39,175 bases of DNA from Acidobacteriota bacterium (GTDB lineage: Bacteria; Acidobacteriota; UBA6911; RPQK01; JAJDTT01). The stretch is from NCBI GenBank assembly GCA_022827025.1, contig JAJDTT010000299.1, positions 1 through 39,175 on the forward strand, given 5' to 3'. A program made the translations under genes and the position numbers. Position 1 is the stretch's first letter. Each line of letters starts with the position of its first letter. Under the pieces are notes generated by a model, which was given only the letters and a program-made list of their open reading frames with translations, made no database searches and was not told the DNA's origin. This document shows positions 15,045-24,047 of this stretch, piece after piece.

Positions 15045-18000
15045 ATGAGTGCATCCACCTCTGTCGCAGCGCAACTCGACCGGTCTCGCCGGGACCTCCT
15101 TGACCTCACCCTGCGCAATCCGCTTCTGAACTTTCGCCCTTCCAAGACCCGCGGACTGACCATCACCGGCGAGATCTCACGGGAGATATTCCGGATCATC
15201 GCTCGGGATGAACGTCTGATGTATTTTCTGCCGGCGGGTTCGCGTGACGCAGACAAGTCACTTGAAGAGGGGATTCCGCGGGCACTCCTGGCGTCGATAG
15301 CCGAACACGAGGACCCTTCCTCCGAGCCGGCAGCTCATCACGTCGACAATCGGCTTCAGACACCCTACTCGGCAACCCAGTTGGAACTCCGGCTCAAGAA
15401 CACTTTCAGGACGGCTCACACCTCCATCGAAGAGCAAGGCGTCAACATTCTCTTTCTCGCTCTGGGCACCCTCAACTGGTACGAATCCGAATCGAGCGAA
15501 ATGCGCCGCATGGCACCTCTGATCCTGGTTCCGGTGGAGCTTTCGCGCACCAGCATCCGGGCACACTACCGAATCGGTTACACCAACGAAGAGATCGGGG
15601 CCAATCTCTCCCTGGAAGCGAAGCTGAAAGCGGACTTCGACATCCGGCTGCCGGAACTTCCGGATGTGGAAGACCTGGACGTCAGCGACTATTTTCAAAG
15701 GGTCCGCCTTGCGATTTCCAGAAAGGAGAGATGGACGGTTGACCCCAACGCCATCTTCCTGGGCTTCTTCTCGTTCAGCAAGTTGCTGATCTACAAGGAC
15801 TTGGACCCGGCGTCGTGGCCGGAAGACACACCGCCGTCGGATCATCCCGTCATTGAAGCCCTTCTCAGCCCGGATGGTTTCCGAAATGATGCACCGGACG
15901 ACATCGAAGAAGCTGGCCTCGACCCGCTTCTGACCGCTCCGGACGCTCACCAGATCCTCGATTCCGACAGCTCGCAGACGCTTGCCGTCATCGATGCCAT
16001 GAAGGGCCGCAACCTGGTCATCCAAGGCCCGCCGGGAACCGGAAAGTCGCAGACCATCACCAATCTGATCGCCGAAGCGATCGCCCAGGACAAGAAGGTG
16101 CTCTTCGTCGCCGAGAAGATGGCGGCTCTCGAGGTGGTGAAGCGGAGACTCGACAGCGTCCACATCGGAGACGCCTGCCTCGAACTGCACAGCCATACCG
16201 CCAACAAGAAGGCCGTTGTCGACGAACTCAGGCGTACTCTTCACTTGGGGAAACCCCAGCTCAAGGATGTGACCGAAGACCGGTTGCTGATGGACAGGCG
16301 GAGAAAACGGCTCGATGAGTACTCGACCGCCATCAATACGCCCATCGGCCAAAGCGGCTTCACTCCCCACGAGGTCATTGGAAGACTGGCCCGGTTCGAG
16401 GAATTGGATCCCGGAACCGAATGGCCACTTCTCTCCGGCGGCGTCATGGCCTCTTGCGGGAGGCGCGAATTCCTGATGTTCCGGGAGTCGGTGGCGGCGT
16501 TTCAGGAGTCGGTGGGTACCATCGGCAAACCCCGCGAGCACATCTTCTGGGAAAGTACCCGAACATCGTTCCTGCCGACGGAACGGTTGCGGATCCTGGC
16601 GGCACTCCGTAATGCAGTGGACGCCATTGGCAAGCTCCGCGATTCGGTCCTGACGCTCCAGGAAGCCGTTCGTTGGATTGATTCGGAGCCGGACCTGGAG
16701 AAGGTGGCAAGACTGATCCGCACGGTGTCGCGCGCCACCGGGAAACCGGACCTCGGGGATGTCGATCACCAACATCCGGATTGGAGACTTCGGCACGATG
16801 ACATCGAGGAAATCGCCCGGGATGTTCTTGAGTTCTCAGAGCTCCATTCCCGGTACGAGTCCATCCTGATTCCCGAAGCCTGGGACCAGAATGTCTTGAG
16901 CTACCGTCGCCCTCTGATGGAATATGGCGGCAAGTGGTGGCGGTTTCTCTCCGGCCAGTACCGCGCGGCCCGCAATGGATTGTACGGGCTCTGCCGGAGC
17001 GAGACCCCTTCCGAAGGAGCCGCTCAGGTGAAAATCGTGGAGGCGATTCTCCGCGAGCAACGCCTTCGGAGAAGGTTCGAGGGCTCACGTCTTCTCTCCC
17101 GTCTCTTCCCCCGATTGAGGATGGACCGGAATCCCGCAAAGAATCGTCAACTGAACGAGGTGATGAACTGGTTTCTCGTCCTTCACCGCGAGATAGCCGG
17201 TGAAGCGGTCGATGAGCGAGTCCATGAACTGCTCGACCTTGATCTGGACCGCGTAAAACTGAATCACCTGGCGGAGTCCTGTAGACGCGACGCGGAAAGA
17301 CTTTCTGGAGCTCTCGAAGCCGTGGCGGGTATTCTCAAGTTGAACACGTCACGCACCCTCACAGGTACCGGACTGACCGATCGCCGATTCTCCGATCTGG
17401 AGATCTGGCTCGATACTGCCCGGAACCAGCTCAACTCACTCCACGAAATCGTCCGTTTCAACAACAGCGAGAAACGACTGGCCGAATCCGGTCTGCAGGA
17501 GATGATCGATACTGCCGTTACCTGGCAACATGCCGGAAATCATTTGGTCGATCTGTTCGAGCGCAGTTGGCTGGTTGCCCTGATCGAGACAGCCCTTCAA
17601 GAACGTCCGGTGTTGAGTGAATTCGATGGGAGAACGCATCAGAAGTTCATCGAAGAGTTCTGCAAGTTGGACACCGATTTTTTCCAGCACAATCGGGCCC
17701 TCGTCGCGCAAGCGCATTGGGAGCGGCTTCCTCGTCACCATGGCGGCGGGCAACTCGGTGTCCTGAAGCGTGAATTCGAGAAGAAGAGAAGGCATCTTCC
17801 CCTGCGAAAACTCATGGCCAAGGCCGGAAACGCGATCCAACAGGTCAAACCGATCTTCATGATGAGCCCGCTCTCCGTGGCGAAGTTCATACCTCCGGAA
17901 TCGGTCCGGTTCGATCTCGTCATTTTCGACGAGGCGAGTCAGGTCAAGCCGGTTGAAGCCATGGGCGCCATCCGCCGCGGCCGACATTCGATTGTGGTGG

Positions 18001-19796
18001 GTGACAGCAAGCAATTGCCACCCACTCGTTTCTTCGAACGGATCGTCGAGGGGGCGGAAGACGAGGATCAGTTTGCGACGAGCGACATCGAAAGCATACT
18101 GGGACTGTTCGCCGCTCAAGGAGCCCTGGAGCGGATGCTGCGCTGGCACTACCGTAGCCGGCATGAATCGTTGATCACCGTCTCGAATCATGAGTTTTAC
18201 GAAAATCGGCTCGTGATCTTTCCGAGTCCGGACGCCGGGCGGAAGGAGGTCGGACTCCAGTTCAGGTGCGATCCCGCCACCTACTACGAGCGTGGCGCTC
18301 GGAGGAGGTTTAACCGGGGCGAGGCGCGTGCGGTGGCTGAAGCGGTGATAGAACATGCGCAAACTCAACCCGATCTGACGCTGGGAGTCGCCGCCTTCAG
18401 CATTGCCCAGGCCCGAAGGGTCGAGGACGAACTGGAAATTCTCCGCCGACGAGACCCCGCCCATGAGTCGTTCTTCGCCAAGCACCCGGACGAGCCGTTT
18501 TTCGTCAAGAATCTGGAGAACGTTCAGGGCGACGAACGGGATGTGATCCTCATCAGCATTGGCTATGGCAAGACCGAGGATGGGCGCTTGCCGATGAATT
18601 TCGGCCCGCTCAACCAGGACGGCGGCGAGCGGCGCCTGAACGTATTGATCACGCGTGCCCGCCGGCGTTGCGTCGTCTACTCGAATTTCAACGCCGACGA
18701 CTTGGACTTGAGACGAACCAAAGCCCGCGGCGTCCAGGCGCTCCAGACCTTCCTGAAGTACGCGGCGACTGGAATTCTTGAAGTCCCGCGACCCTCGGGA
18801 GGTGAGGCCGACTCCCCATTCGAAGAGGCTGTCTCTGCGAGATTGAAAGAGCGCGGCCACACCGTGGATCACCAGATCGGATCGAGCGGATTTTTCGTGG
18901 ACCTGGGGATCATCGACCCGGCTCGTCCGGGACGTTATCTGCTGGGAATCGAATGCGACGGGGCCACCTACCACAGCGCCCGCTCGGCACGTGATCGAGA
19001 CCGCCTCCGGCAACAGGTCCTTGAAGGGCTGGGATGGACCATCCATCGCATCTGGAGCACCGACTGGTTCCATCATCCGGACCGGGAGATGGAAAAGGTC
19101 GAGGAAGCGATCCGGCAAGCCAAGCAGGACGAATCGTTCAGCGAACGGACTCCCAAGAGATCCGGGAGCCGCGCGGCGCCGATTTCACGCGTCGAGGTTC
19201 CGGAGACTGCCGAGGTCGCCGAACCCTATCAGGTGGCAACTCCCGAGTTTCGCCTTTGGGGCGAGGAACTCCATGAAGTGGGATCCGAGGACTTGATGAG
19301 TTGGATTCTCCAGGTTGTCCAAGTGGAGAGTCCCGTGCACCTTTACGAGGTGGCGCGGCGAATTGCCACTACGGCTGGTGTGAAGCGGGTCGGGAGTCGA
19401 ATTCGAAATCGTATTCAGACTGCTGCCGACGCTGCCGCCCGTAGCGGGAAAATCTACCGGATAGGCAACTTCCTGTGGCGTGGCGATCACAAACAGGTGC
19501 CGCTTCGGCGCCGGGACCATCTGCCGCCCGCGATGCGCCATATCGATCTGATCTCACCCCAGGAACTCGGAGCGGCCCTGCTTCAAGCCGTCCGTGCCAG
19601 CCACGGCATCGACGAAGCCGGCGCCATCAATGAGGCAGCTCGGCTATTCGGGTTCAAACGGGTCGGTCCGAGTATCCGGTCAAGCTTCAAGACCATCCTG
19701 GGCGGACTTGTCGAGAGCGGCATTCTGACCCACGAACGGCAGCACCTGCATCCGGGTTCAAATGAGATTCCGATTCCGGGGGGAGATGGGAGATAA
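15045..19796 (+). CDS. DUF4011 superfamily 1 helicase with Vsr-like nuclease and DUF3320 domains
   Basis: A 1583-residue ATP-dependent nucleic-acid translocase fused to a nuclease. Order: DUF4011 (about 10-230, RDLLDLTLRNPLLNF); helicase motif I GPPGTGKS at 328-335; a ~600-residue helical insertion; motif II DEAS at 962-965; motif III GDSKQLPPTRFF; motif VI LNVLITRARRR near 1200; a Vsr/DUF559-like nuclease at about 1258-1365 with Asp1286 and Glu1303-Cys-Asp1305; then DUF3320 (about 1405-1500). The last ~75 residues repeat the DUF3320 core (see findings). Such proteins occur as single-gene, defence-associated modules; Hhe systems also combine helicase and Vsr parts, but no HEPN partner is seen here. 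All motifs are intact. The ribosome site is weak. Confidence 0.85.
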   Translation: MSASTSVAAQLDRSRRDLLDLTLRNPLLNFRPSKTRGLTITGEISREIFRIIARDERLMYFLPAGSRDADKSLEEGIPRALLASIAEHEDPSSEPAAHHVDNRLQTPYSATQLELRLKNTFRTAHTSIEEQGVNILFLALGTLNWYESESSEMRRMAPLILVPVELSRTSIRAHYRIGYTNEEIGANLSLEAKLKADFDIRLPELPDVEDLDVSDYFQRVRLAISRKERWTVDPNAIFLGFFSFSKLLIYKDLDPASWPEDTPPSDHPVIEALLSPDGFRNDAPDDIEEAGLDPLLTAPDAHQILDSDSSQTLAVIDAMKGRNLVIQGPPGTGKSQTITNLIAEAIAQDKKVLFVAEKMAALEVVKRRLDSVHIGDACLELHSHTANKKAVVDELRRTLHLGKPQLKDVTEDRLLMDRRRKRLDEYSTAINTPIGQSGFTPHEVIGRLARFEELDPGTEWPLLSGGVMASCGRREFLMFRESVAAFQESVGTIGKPREHIFWESTRTSFLPTERLRILAALRNAVDAIGKLRDSVLTLQEAVRWIDSEPDLEKVARLIRTVSRATGKPDLGDVDHQHPDWRLRHDDIEEIARDVLEFSELHSRYESILIPEAWDQNVLSYRRPLMEYGGKWWRFLSGQYRAARNGLYGLCRSETPSEGAAQVKIVEAILREQRLRRRFEGSRLLSRLFPRLRMDRNPAKNRQLNEVMNWFLVLHREIAGEAVDERVHELLDLDLDRVKLNHLAESCRRDAERLSGALEAVAGILKLNTSRTLTGTGLTDRRFSDLEIWLDTARNQLNSLHEIVRFNNSEKRLAESGLQEMIDTAVTWQHAGNHLVDLFERSWLVALIETALQERPVLSEFDGRTHQKFIEEFCKLDTDFFQHNRALVAQAHWERLPRHHGGGQLGVLKREFEKKRRHLPLRKLMAKAGNAIQQVKPIFMMSPLSVAKFIPPESVRFDLVIFDEASQVKPVEAMGAIRRGRHSIVVGDSKQLPPTRFFERIVEGAEDEDQFATSDIESILGLFAAQGALERMLRWHYRSRHESLITVSNHEFYENRLVIFPSPDAGRKEVGLQFRCDPATYYERGARRRFNRGEARAVAEAVIEHAQTQPDLTLGVAAFSIAQARRVEDELEILRRRDPAHESFFAKHPDEPFFVKNLENVQGDERDVILISIGYGKTEDGRLPMNFGPLNQDGGERRLNVLITRARRRCVVYSNFNADDLDLRRTKARGVQALQTFLKYAATGILEVPRPSGGEADSPFEEAVSARLKERGHTVDHQIGSSGFFVDLGIIDPARPGRYLLGIECDGATYHSARSARDRDRLRQQVLEGLGWTIHRIWSTDWFHHPDREMEKVEEAIRQAKQDESFSERTPKRSGSRAAPISRVEVPETAEVAEPYQVATPEFRLWGEELHEVGSEDLMSWILQVVQVESPVHLYEVARRIATTAGVKRVGSRIRNRIQTAADAAARSGKIYRIGNFLWRGDHKQVPLRRRDHLPPAMRHIDLISPQELGAALLQAVRASHGIDEAGAINEAARLFGFKRVGPSIRSSFKTILGGLVESGILTHERQHLHPGSNEIPIPGGDGR

Positions 19797-19806
19797 CCCC
19801 ACGGGA

Positions 19807-20658
19807 TCAGTCCAGATTGTCTTCACCGACTCCCTTGGTGGGGTCTTTCTTGATGGAGATGATGGTCCGGTCATCGGTCTGCCGGCCGGCGCCGCCGAAG
19901 GCCGCGACATCCGCCACGATGGCGTCGCAGATCTGCTTGGCGGAGCGGTCCCGGTTGGCCCAGGCCAGCCGTCGCAGGGCCTCAACGCCGTATTCCCTGC
20001 CCTCCCCGTTTCGAGTCTCGATGATGCCGTCGGTGTAGCCGACGAGCACGTCGCCCATCTCCATCCTCGTCTCGCCAACCCGATACTCGATGGGTGGAGT
20101 CCAGAAGGCCCCGAGGACCAGGCCGCCGACATCCAGGGTCTCGATCCGATCCCTTTTCAGGATCAGGGGGCTGAAGTGGCCGGCGTTGATGTACCTGACG
20201 GTCCCGTCCTTGTGAACCTCTCCGTAGAACGCGGAGATGAACTGGTCGGTTCGGGACGACCGGAACATGCGGCGGTTGATCTTGGAGAAGAGGAGATTGG
20301 TCGTGTCCCGGGCGTAGACCGCCTCGAAGGCGATGGCCGTATAAAGGGCCGTGTTGAAATCCCGGATCAGCATCGCCGCCACCAGGCCGTGACCGGCGGC
20401 ATCGGCAATGACGACGCCGAAGCGGTCCTTGAGACCGAATCGCCCTTCCAGGTTGATGAAATCGTAGAAGTCCCCGCCGACGACGGCGGTGGGAAGGGTC
20501 ATGCCGAAGATGTCGTAGTCGGCATACGCCGTGACCCGACCCGGATCGGGCATGATGCGGCGCTGCATGTCGGCCAGGGAGACGAACTCCTCTTCGATCT
20601 CCCTCAGGTCCATGCGGGCGATACGGGTAAGCTTGTCCGGATCGCGCGCCTCGGTCAC
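19807..20658 (-). CDS. SpoIIE/RsbU-type PP2C serine phosphatase
   Basis: A 283-residue metal-dependent protein phosphatase of the type that dephosphorylates anti-sigma-factor antagonists. Metal-binding motifs are intact: VGGDFYDFI, VIADAAGHGLVAAML, YINAGHFSPLIL, GYTDGIIETRN and the closing DDRTIISIK. An N-terminal ~50-residue helical segment (LREIEEEFVSLADMQRRIMP) is the usual signalling linker; no sensor domain is fused, so the input is unknown. The start is GTG, overlapping the stop of the ygfZ-like gene as GTGA, which indicates translational coupling. It converges with the helicase gene with only 10 bp between stops. No antagonist or anti-sigma gene lies nearby. Confidence 0.88.
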   Translation of the reverse strand: MTEARDPDKLTRIARMDLREIEEEFVSLADMQRRIMPDPGRVTAYADYDIFGMTLPTAVVGGDFYDFINLEGRFGLKDRFGVVIADAAGHGLVAAMLIRDFNTALYTAIAFEAVYARDTTNLLFSKINRRMFRSSRTDQFISAFYGEVHKDGTVRYINAGHFSPLILKRDRIETLDVGGLVLGAFWTPPIEYRVGETRMEMGDVLVGYTDGIIETRNGEGREYGVEALRRLAWANRDRSAKQICDAIVADVAAFGGAGRQTDDRTIISIKKDPTKGVGEDNLD

Positions 20659-21695
20659 GCATCCTCTTTCGTAAAGCGGTCCACGACCCGCACCTGGACC
20701 AGACTCTCGTGACCCATCTCCACACCTAGAATCTGTCCCGGACGGGCGAATGCCCGCCTCACATACCCCAGGGCGATGGGTCCCTTCAGACGTGGAGAAA
20801 CGGCGGAACTGGTGACCAAACCGATGGCCTTGCCTTCAGGACTCAGGACACGGGCTCCCGGCTCCGGCGGCTCTTCTCCATCCAGGACCAAGCCCATGAG
20901 AAACCTGCCGACGCCGCCGATGTAGGTGGCCTTGGCCACGACCTCCTGCCCCAGGTAGCATCCCTTGGTCAGGCTGATGGCCGCATCCAGACGGGCCTCC
21001 ATGGGGTAGTTGCGCCCGTCCATGTCCACGCCGAATTGGGGTATGGCGGCCTCGATTCGAAGCAGGTTCCAGACCTCCGGATCCAGCCTCCGGACGGGAA
21101 ACGATCCGTTCCACTCCGACAATGCTCGATTCAAAGAGGATGCGGTCTCGCGCGGCGCCAGGATTTCGCAACCGGCCACGCCGATGTCCGCCTTGTGGAC
21201 CAACAAGGTGGCGGCTCCGTCCGAATGCTTCTCCAAAACGTGAAGGGGTCGGGCCGGGATCTCGGCTTGAAGCAGCGCTCGCACCAGATCTCCCGTACGG
21301 GGACCCTGGAGGGAGAAGTGGCTGAAGCGGTCGCTGTGCGAGAACTCCACCTCGTCCATGATGACGTAGGCTTCCAGCGCCTTCCGGGTCCGCTCGGCCA
21401 GGGATAGGTCCACGTCCATGAGAACCATTTGTGGCAACCGGTAGTAGTAGAAATCGGCAACCATCTTGCCGCGGGCGGTCAGAAAGGTGCCATACCGGCC
21501 CTGGTAGTCAACCAGACCCTCGACGTCATTGCTGATCATGGAATGGAGAAAGCGGACGCGGTCCGCTCCGGTCACCTGGAGCTTTCCCCGATCCGAAAGG
21601 TCCCGCCAACCGACACCGGTACGAACCGAAAGGTATTGGTTCCGACTTTCAGGCTTCATCTTCCGCCGGAGTTGCGTGTGCGCCGAAGGATCCAC
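20655..21695 (-). CDS. ygfZ: Folate-binding protein YgfZ (GcvT-like)
   Basis: A 346-residue protein of the YgfZ/GcvT family, which uses folate and helps repair or assemble some iron-sulfur enzymes, including tRNA-modifying ones. The signature KGCYLGQEVVAKATY, with the conserved Cys, is clear, and the C-terminal barrel (GAIALGYVRRAFARPG-like) is present. The start may be GTG at 21695, with GGAAGG 12 bases before, or ATG at 21659 (MKPESRNQYL), which gives a more usual N-terminus. The two IscA-type carriers in the window make an Fe-S link plausible. Coupled to the downstream phosphatase gene by a 4-base overlap. Confidence 0.85.
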   Translation of the reverse strand: MDPSAHTQLRRKMKPESRNQYLSVRTGVGWRDLSDRGKLQVTGADRVRFLHSMISNDVEGLVDYQGRYGTFLTARGKMVADFYYYRLPQMVLMDVDLSLAERTRKALEAYVIMDEVEFSHSDRFSHFSLQGPRTGDLVRALLQAEIPARPLHVLEKHSDGAATLLVHKADIGVAGCEILAPRETASSLNRALSEWNGSFPVRRLDPEVWNLLRIEAAIPQFGVDMDGRNYPMEARLDAAISLTKGCYLGQEVVAKATYIGGVGRFLMGLVLDGEEPPEPGARVLSPEGKAIGLVTSSAVSPRLKGPIALGYVRRAFARPGQILGVEMGHESLVQVRVVDRFTKEDA

Positions 21696-21743
21696 TCATA
21701 TCCGGAGCCTTCCGGACTCCGGCCGTCCCGGCGCATTCGACTG

Positions 21744-22454
21744 TTACAGAGTCTCTCCAGGACTCATGGCGATGACCTCGGTCCCCAGATCGCGGGTCAG
21801 CCGGGCCAACTCTTCCGGAGTGCCGGTGAGGATGGGAAAGGTCCCGTAGTGCATGGGAATCACCTTGCGGGCGTTCATCAGCCGACAGGCATAGGCCGCC
21901 TCCACGGGCCCCATGGTGAAGTGGTCTCCGATGGGCAGGAAGATCAACTCCGGCTGGTAGATCTCGGCGATGATCTTCATGTCGCCGAAGACGCAGGTGT
22001 CGCCGGCGAAATAGATGCGCAGACCGTTTTCGAACTCCACGACGTACCCGGCGGGTTCTCCGCCATTGATCATGGTGCCGTCGTCACCCATGATCCCGGA
22101 ACTGTGCCGGGCATCCACCATGGTGACGCGAACATCGCCCACCGCGACGGTTCCACCCTTGTTCATGGCCACGATATTGGAGACTCCCTTGTTCTCCAGC
22201 CAGTTTCCGACCTCAAGGATGCAGACGACCTGGGGCTCCAGCCGGGTAGCCAGGCTCACGGCATCCTGAATATGGTCGAAGTGCCCATGGGTCACCAACA
22301 TGACGTCCAGGGAATCGATCTGCGCCGCGTCCTTGGGACAGGCCGGGTTGTGGTCGGTCCAGGGATCGATCAGCAGCCTCCCTCCGGACGGTGAAGTGAA
22401 CAGGAACGTACTGTGACCCAGAAACTGAATCTCGACTCCGCGACCGATGCCCAT
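21744..22454 (-). CDS. UPF0173 metal-dependent hydrolase (metallo-beta-lactamase fold)
   Basis: A 236-residue cytoplasmic MBL-fold hydrolase. The metal motif is THGHFDHIQDA; further ligands are in VDARHSSG, FAGDTCVFGDM and IPMHYGTFP. Length (about 225-240) and 'LIDPWTDHNPACP' match UPF0173, whose substrate is not known. Start ATG 22454 is fixed by AAAGGAGG at the right spacing. A longer in-frame start upstream would read through the promoter and is rejected. Confidence 0.9.
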   Translation of the reverse strand: MGIGRGVEIQFLGHSTFLFTSPSGGRLLIDPWTDHNPACPKDAAQIDSLDVMLVTHGHFDHIQDAVSLATRLEPQVVCILEVGNWLENKGVSNIVAMNKGGTVAVGDVRVTMVDARHSSGIMGDDGTMINGGEPAGYVVEFENGLRIYFAGDTCVFGDMKIIAEIYQPELIFLPIGDHFTMGPVEAAYACRLMNARKVIPMHYGTFPILTGTPEELARLTRDLGTEVIAMSPGETL

Positions 22455-22476
22455 GGCAACCTCCTTTTGGGGGCAC

Positions 22477-22505
22477 AATATACTCGCCCCGGCGAATCGA
22501 GTAAA
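22477..22505 (-). promoter_or_regulatory. Promoter of the UPF0173 hydrolase gene
   Basis: On the minus strand TTTACT, a 17-bp spacer and TATATT end 22 bp before the start codon. A direct repeat GGGGCGAGT sits before the -35 and in the spacer, so a regulator could bind there. Confidence 0.5.
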
Positions 22506-22523
22506 CTCGCCCCGCTGGTGAGA

Positions 22524-22561
22524 GTCCCGCGTGACGCCGAGACCGGGAACGCCTGCGGGAC
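22524..22561. repeat. Hairpin upstream of folB
   Basis: GTCCCGC (22524-22530) and GCGGGAC (22555-22561) form a 7-bp stem with a 24-base loop in the divergent gap before folB. Its role is unknown. Confidence 0.3.
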
Positions 22562-22659
22562 ACGACGCGGCTACTTGATCGCAACCCGTACGGTTGCCCT
22601 TCTCATCCGATCGCCCGAGGCTGCCCGGTCGCCACGGCGGTTCGCATGCGACGCCCGAA

Positions 22660-23016
22660 ATGGATAGCCTCCGCCTGCTGGACATCGAGTGCCGGTCCCG
22701 CATCGGCGTGACCCGCGAGGAACGATCGCAGCCCCAATCGATCCGGGTCGACCTGGAGCTGAGCCTGGACCTGGAGGCGGCCGGCAACAGCGATGCCATC
22801 GACCTGACGGTGGATTACGTGAAGGTGGTGGACCGCGTGCAGGCCATCGCCGCCGGGAGGGAGTACCGCCTGGTGGAGGCGCTGGCCCGGACCCTCTGCC
22901 GGCGCCTGCTGGAAGAAAACCCTATTGACCGGGTTCAGGTGACGGTCAGGAAACGGCCTGAAGAACTGAGAGAAAAACTGAGTGAGGTGGCGGTGACCAT
23001 GACCCGCCCCGCCTGA
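22660..23016 (+). CDS. folB: Dihydroneopterin aldolase
   Basis: A 118-residue enzyme of folate synthesis that splits 7,8-dihydroneopterin to 6-hydroxymethyl-dihydropterin and glycolaldehyde. Family features are the opening LLDIECRSRIGVTREERSQPQSIRVDLEL, TVDYVKVVDRV and the active-site VEALARTLCRRLLE (conserved Glu). ATG at 22660 (MDSLRLLDIE) matches the family start; an earlier ATG would add an unrelated 22 residues. Single gene, divergent from the UPF0173 hydrolase. Confidence 0.9.
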   Translation: MDSLRLLDIECRSRIGVTREERSQPQSIRVDLELSLDLEAAGNSDAIDLTVDYVKVVDRVQAIAAGREYRLVEALARTLCRRLLEENPIDRVQVTVRKRPEELREKLSEVAVTMTRPA

Positions 23017-23074
23017 TCTTCCGACCGGCGACCGCGGTCAGGGGTGACGCACGGGTTCGGAGGCTCCCCGGCAG

Positions 23075-23401
23075 TCAGATTCCGAAGGACTGGCCGCAAC
23101 TGCAGGTCCGGCTGGCGTTGGGATTCACGAAGGTGAACCCCTGCTGCATCATCGACCCCTGCCAGTCCAGTCCCATGCCCTTCAGGAAGAGATAGCTCTT
23201 CATATCCACGAAGACCTGCACGCCGTAATCTTCGAAGATCCGGTCACCCGGCTTCTTCTCCTCCTCGAATCGCATGACGTAGCTCAGTCCGGAACATCCC
23301 CCTCCGCGGACTCCCAGGCGAAGCCCACCTCGCGTGAGCCCTTCCTGCAGGAGGCCCTGCTTGATCTTATCCGCTGCCGCTGCCGTGATGGTGATGGACA
23401 T
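23075..23401 (-). CDS. Iron-sulfur cluster carrier protein, IscA/ErpA family (second copy)
   Basis: A 108-residue A-type carrier with the three cysteines in RGGGCSGLSY and RTCSCGQSF. 'FVDMKSYLFLKGMGLDWQGSMMQQGFTFVNPNA' is close to canonical IscA/ErpA, more so than the copy at 11226. The ribosome site GAGAGGAC abuts the ATG. It is divergent from the MobA-like gene with only 46 bp between them, containing a TATAGT-like -10 for this strand. Having two carriers suggests different target enzymes. Confidence 0.92.
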   Translation of the reverse strand: MSITITAAAADKIKQGLLQEGLTRGGLRLGVRGGGCSGLSYVMRFEEEKKPGDRIFEDYGVQVFVDMKSYLFLKGMGLDWQGSMMQQGFTFVNPNASRTCSCGQSFGI

Positions 23402-23447
23402 GTCCTCTCGGTGCTCCCGCTTCGTCCAGCTACTATACTACCATCCA

Positions 23448-24047
23448 ATGCTGAACCGGGTCGCCTCCGTGATTCTGGCCGCAGGCGACTCCCGCCGCAT
23501 GGGGCGCCCCAAGGCCCTGCTGCCACTGGGACGCAAAGCCTTTCTGCAACATATTCTCGACGGCCACCTGACTCTCGGTACCGCCCCCTGGGTGGTGCTG
23601 GGGCGGCAGCATCGCCAGATCCGGAGCCGCGTGGACCTGACGGGAGCCCGGGTCCTGGTGAACCCCGATCCGGACCGGGGTCCACTCTCCAGCCTCCTTC
23701 TGGTCCTGGAGAAACTCGATGGCTACGACGGCGCGCTGGTGCATGCAGTGGACCATCCCCTGGTGGCCAGGTCCACTCTCCATGCCCTTCTCAGGGAGCA
23801 TTTCCGGTGTCCCGCCTGCATCCTGATTCCCCGGCACCGTGGAAAAAAGGGACACCCGGTGCTGTTCCCGCAACGGTTCTTTGCCGAACTGAAGCAAGCT
23901 CCGCTGAACCAGGGGGCGCGCTGGGTGGTGAGGCGCCGATTGAGCTCCCAGTTGTTGGTGCCCGTAGTGGACGCGGGCGTGGTGACCAACATCAACCTGC
24001 CGGGGCAGGTGGATCGCCTCCGGCGAACCGGACACCGTGTGGGTTAA
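23448..24047 (+). CDS. MobA-like nucleotidyltransferase (molybdenum cofactor cytidylyl/guanylyl transferase)
   Basis: A 199-residue NTP-transferase of the MobA/MocA group, which attaches CMP or GMP to molybdopterin. The loop LAAGDSRRMGRPKALLPLG is complete, the metal Asp lies in HAVDHPLVA, and GKKGHPVLFP precedes the C-terminal substrate region. The ATG at 23448 places the loop near the N-terminus as in the family. With moaA it supports a working molybdenum cofactor pathway, although its exact nucleotide specificity cannot be read. Its stop codon TAA overlaps the stop of the convergent cysO::moeZ gene. Confidence 0.85.
   Translation: MLNRVASVILAAGDSRRMGRPKALLPLGRKAFLQHILDGHLTLGTAPWVVLGRQHRQIRSRVDLTGARVLVNPDPDRGPLSSLLLVLEKLDGYDGALVHAVDHPLVARSTLHALLREHFRCPACILIPRHRGKKGHPVLFPQRFFAELKQAPLNQGARWVVRRRLSSQLLVPVVDAGVVTNINLPGQVDRLRRTGHRVG

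Noticed and set aside
15258-16796. Long minus-strand frames inside the helicase gene (also 17436-19118)
   Set aside because: They lie wholly opposite a continuous gene with intact helicase motifs and have no ribosome site or recognisable domain.
19750-19796. A GGGTTCAAAT stretch resembling a tRNA T-loop
   Set aside because: No acceptor stem or anticodon arm surrounds it, and it is the end of the helicase coding sequence.
15045-19796. Calling the helicase-nuclease a complete Hhe or other named defence system
   Set aside because: Only the helicase, Vsr-like nuclease and DUF3320 parts are visible. The HEPN part that helps define Hhe was not seen, and the neighbours are housekeeping genes.
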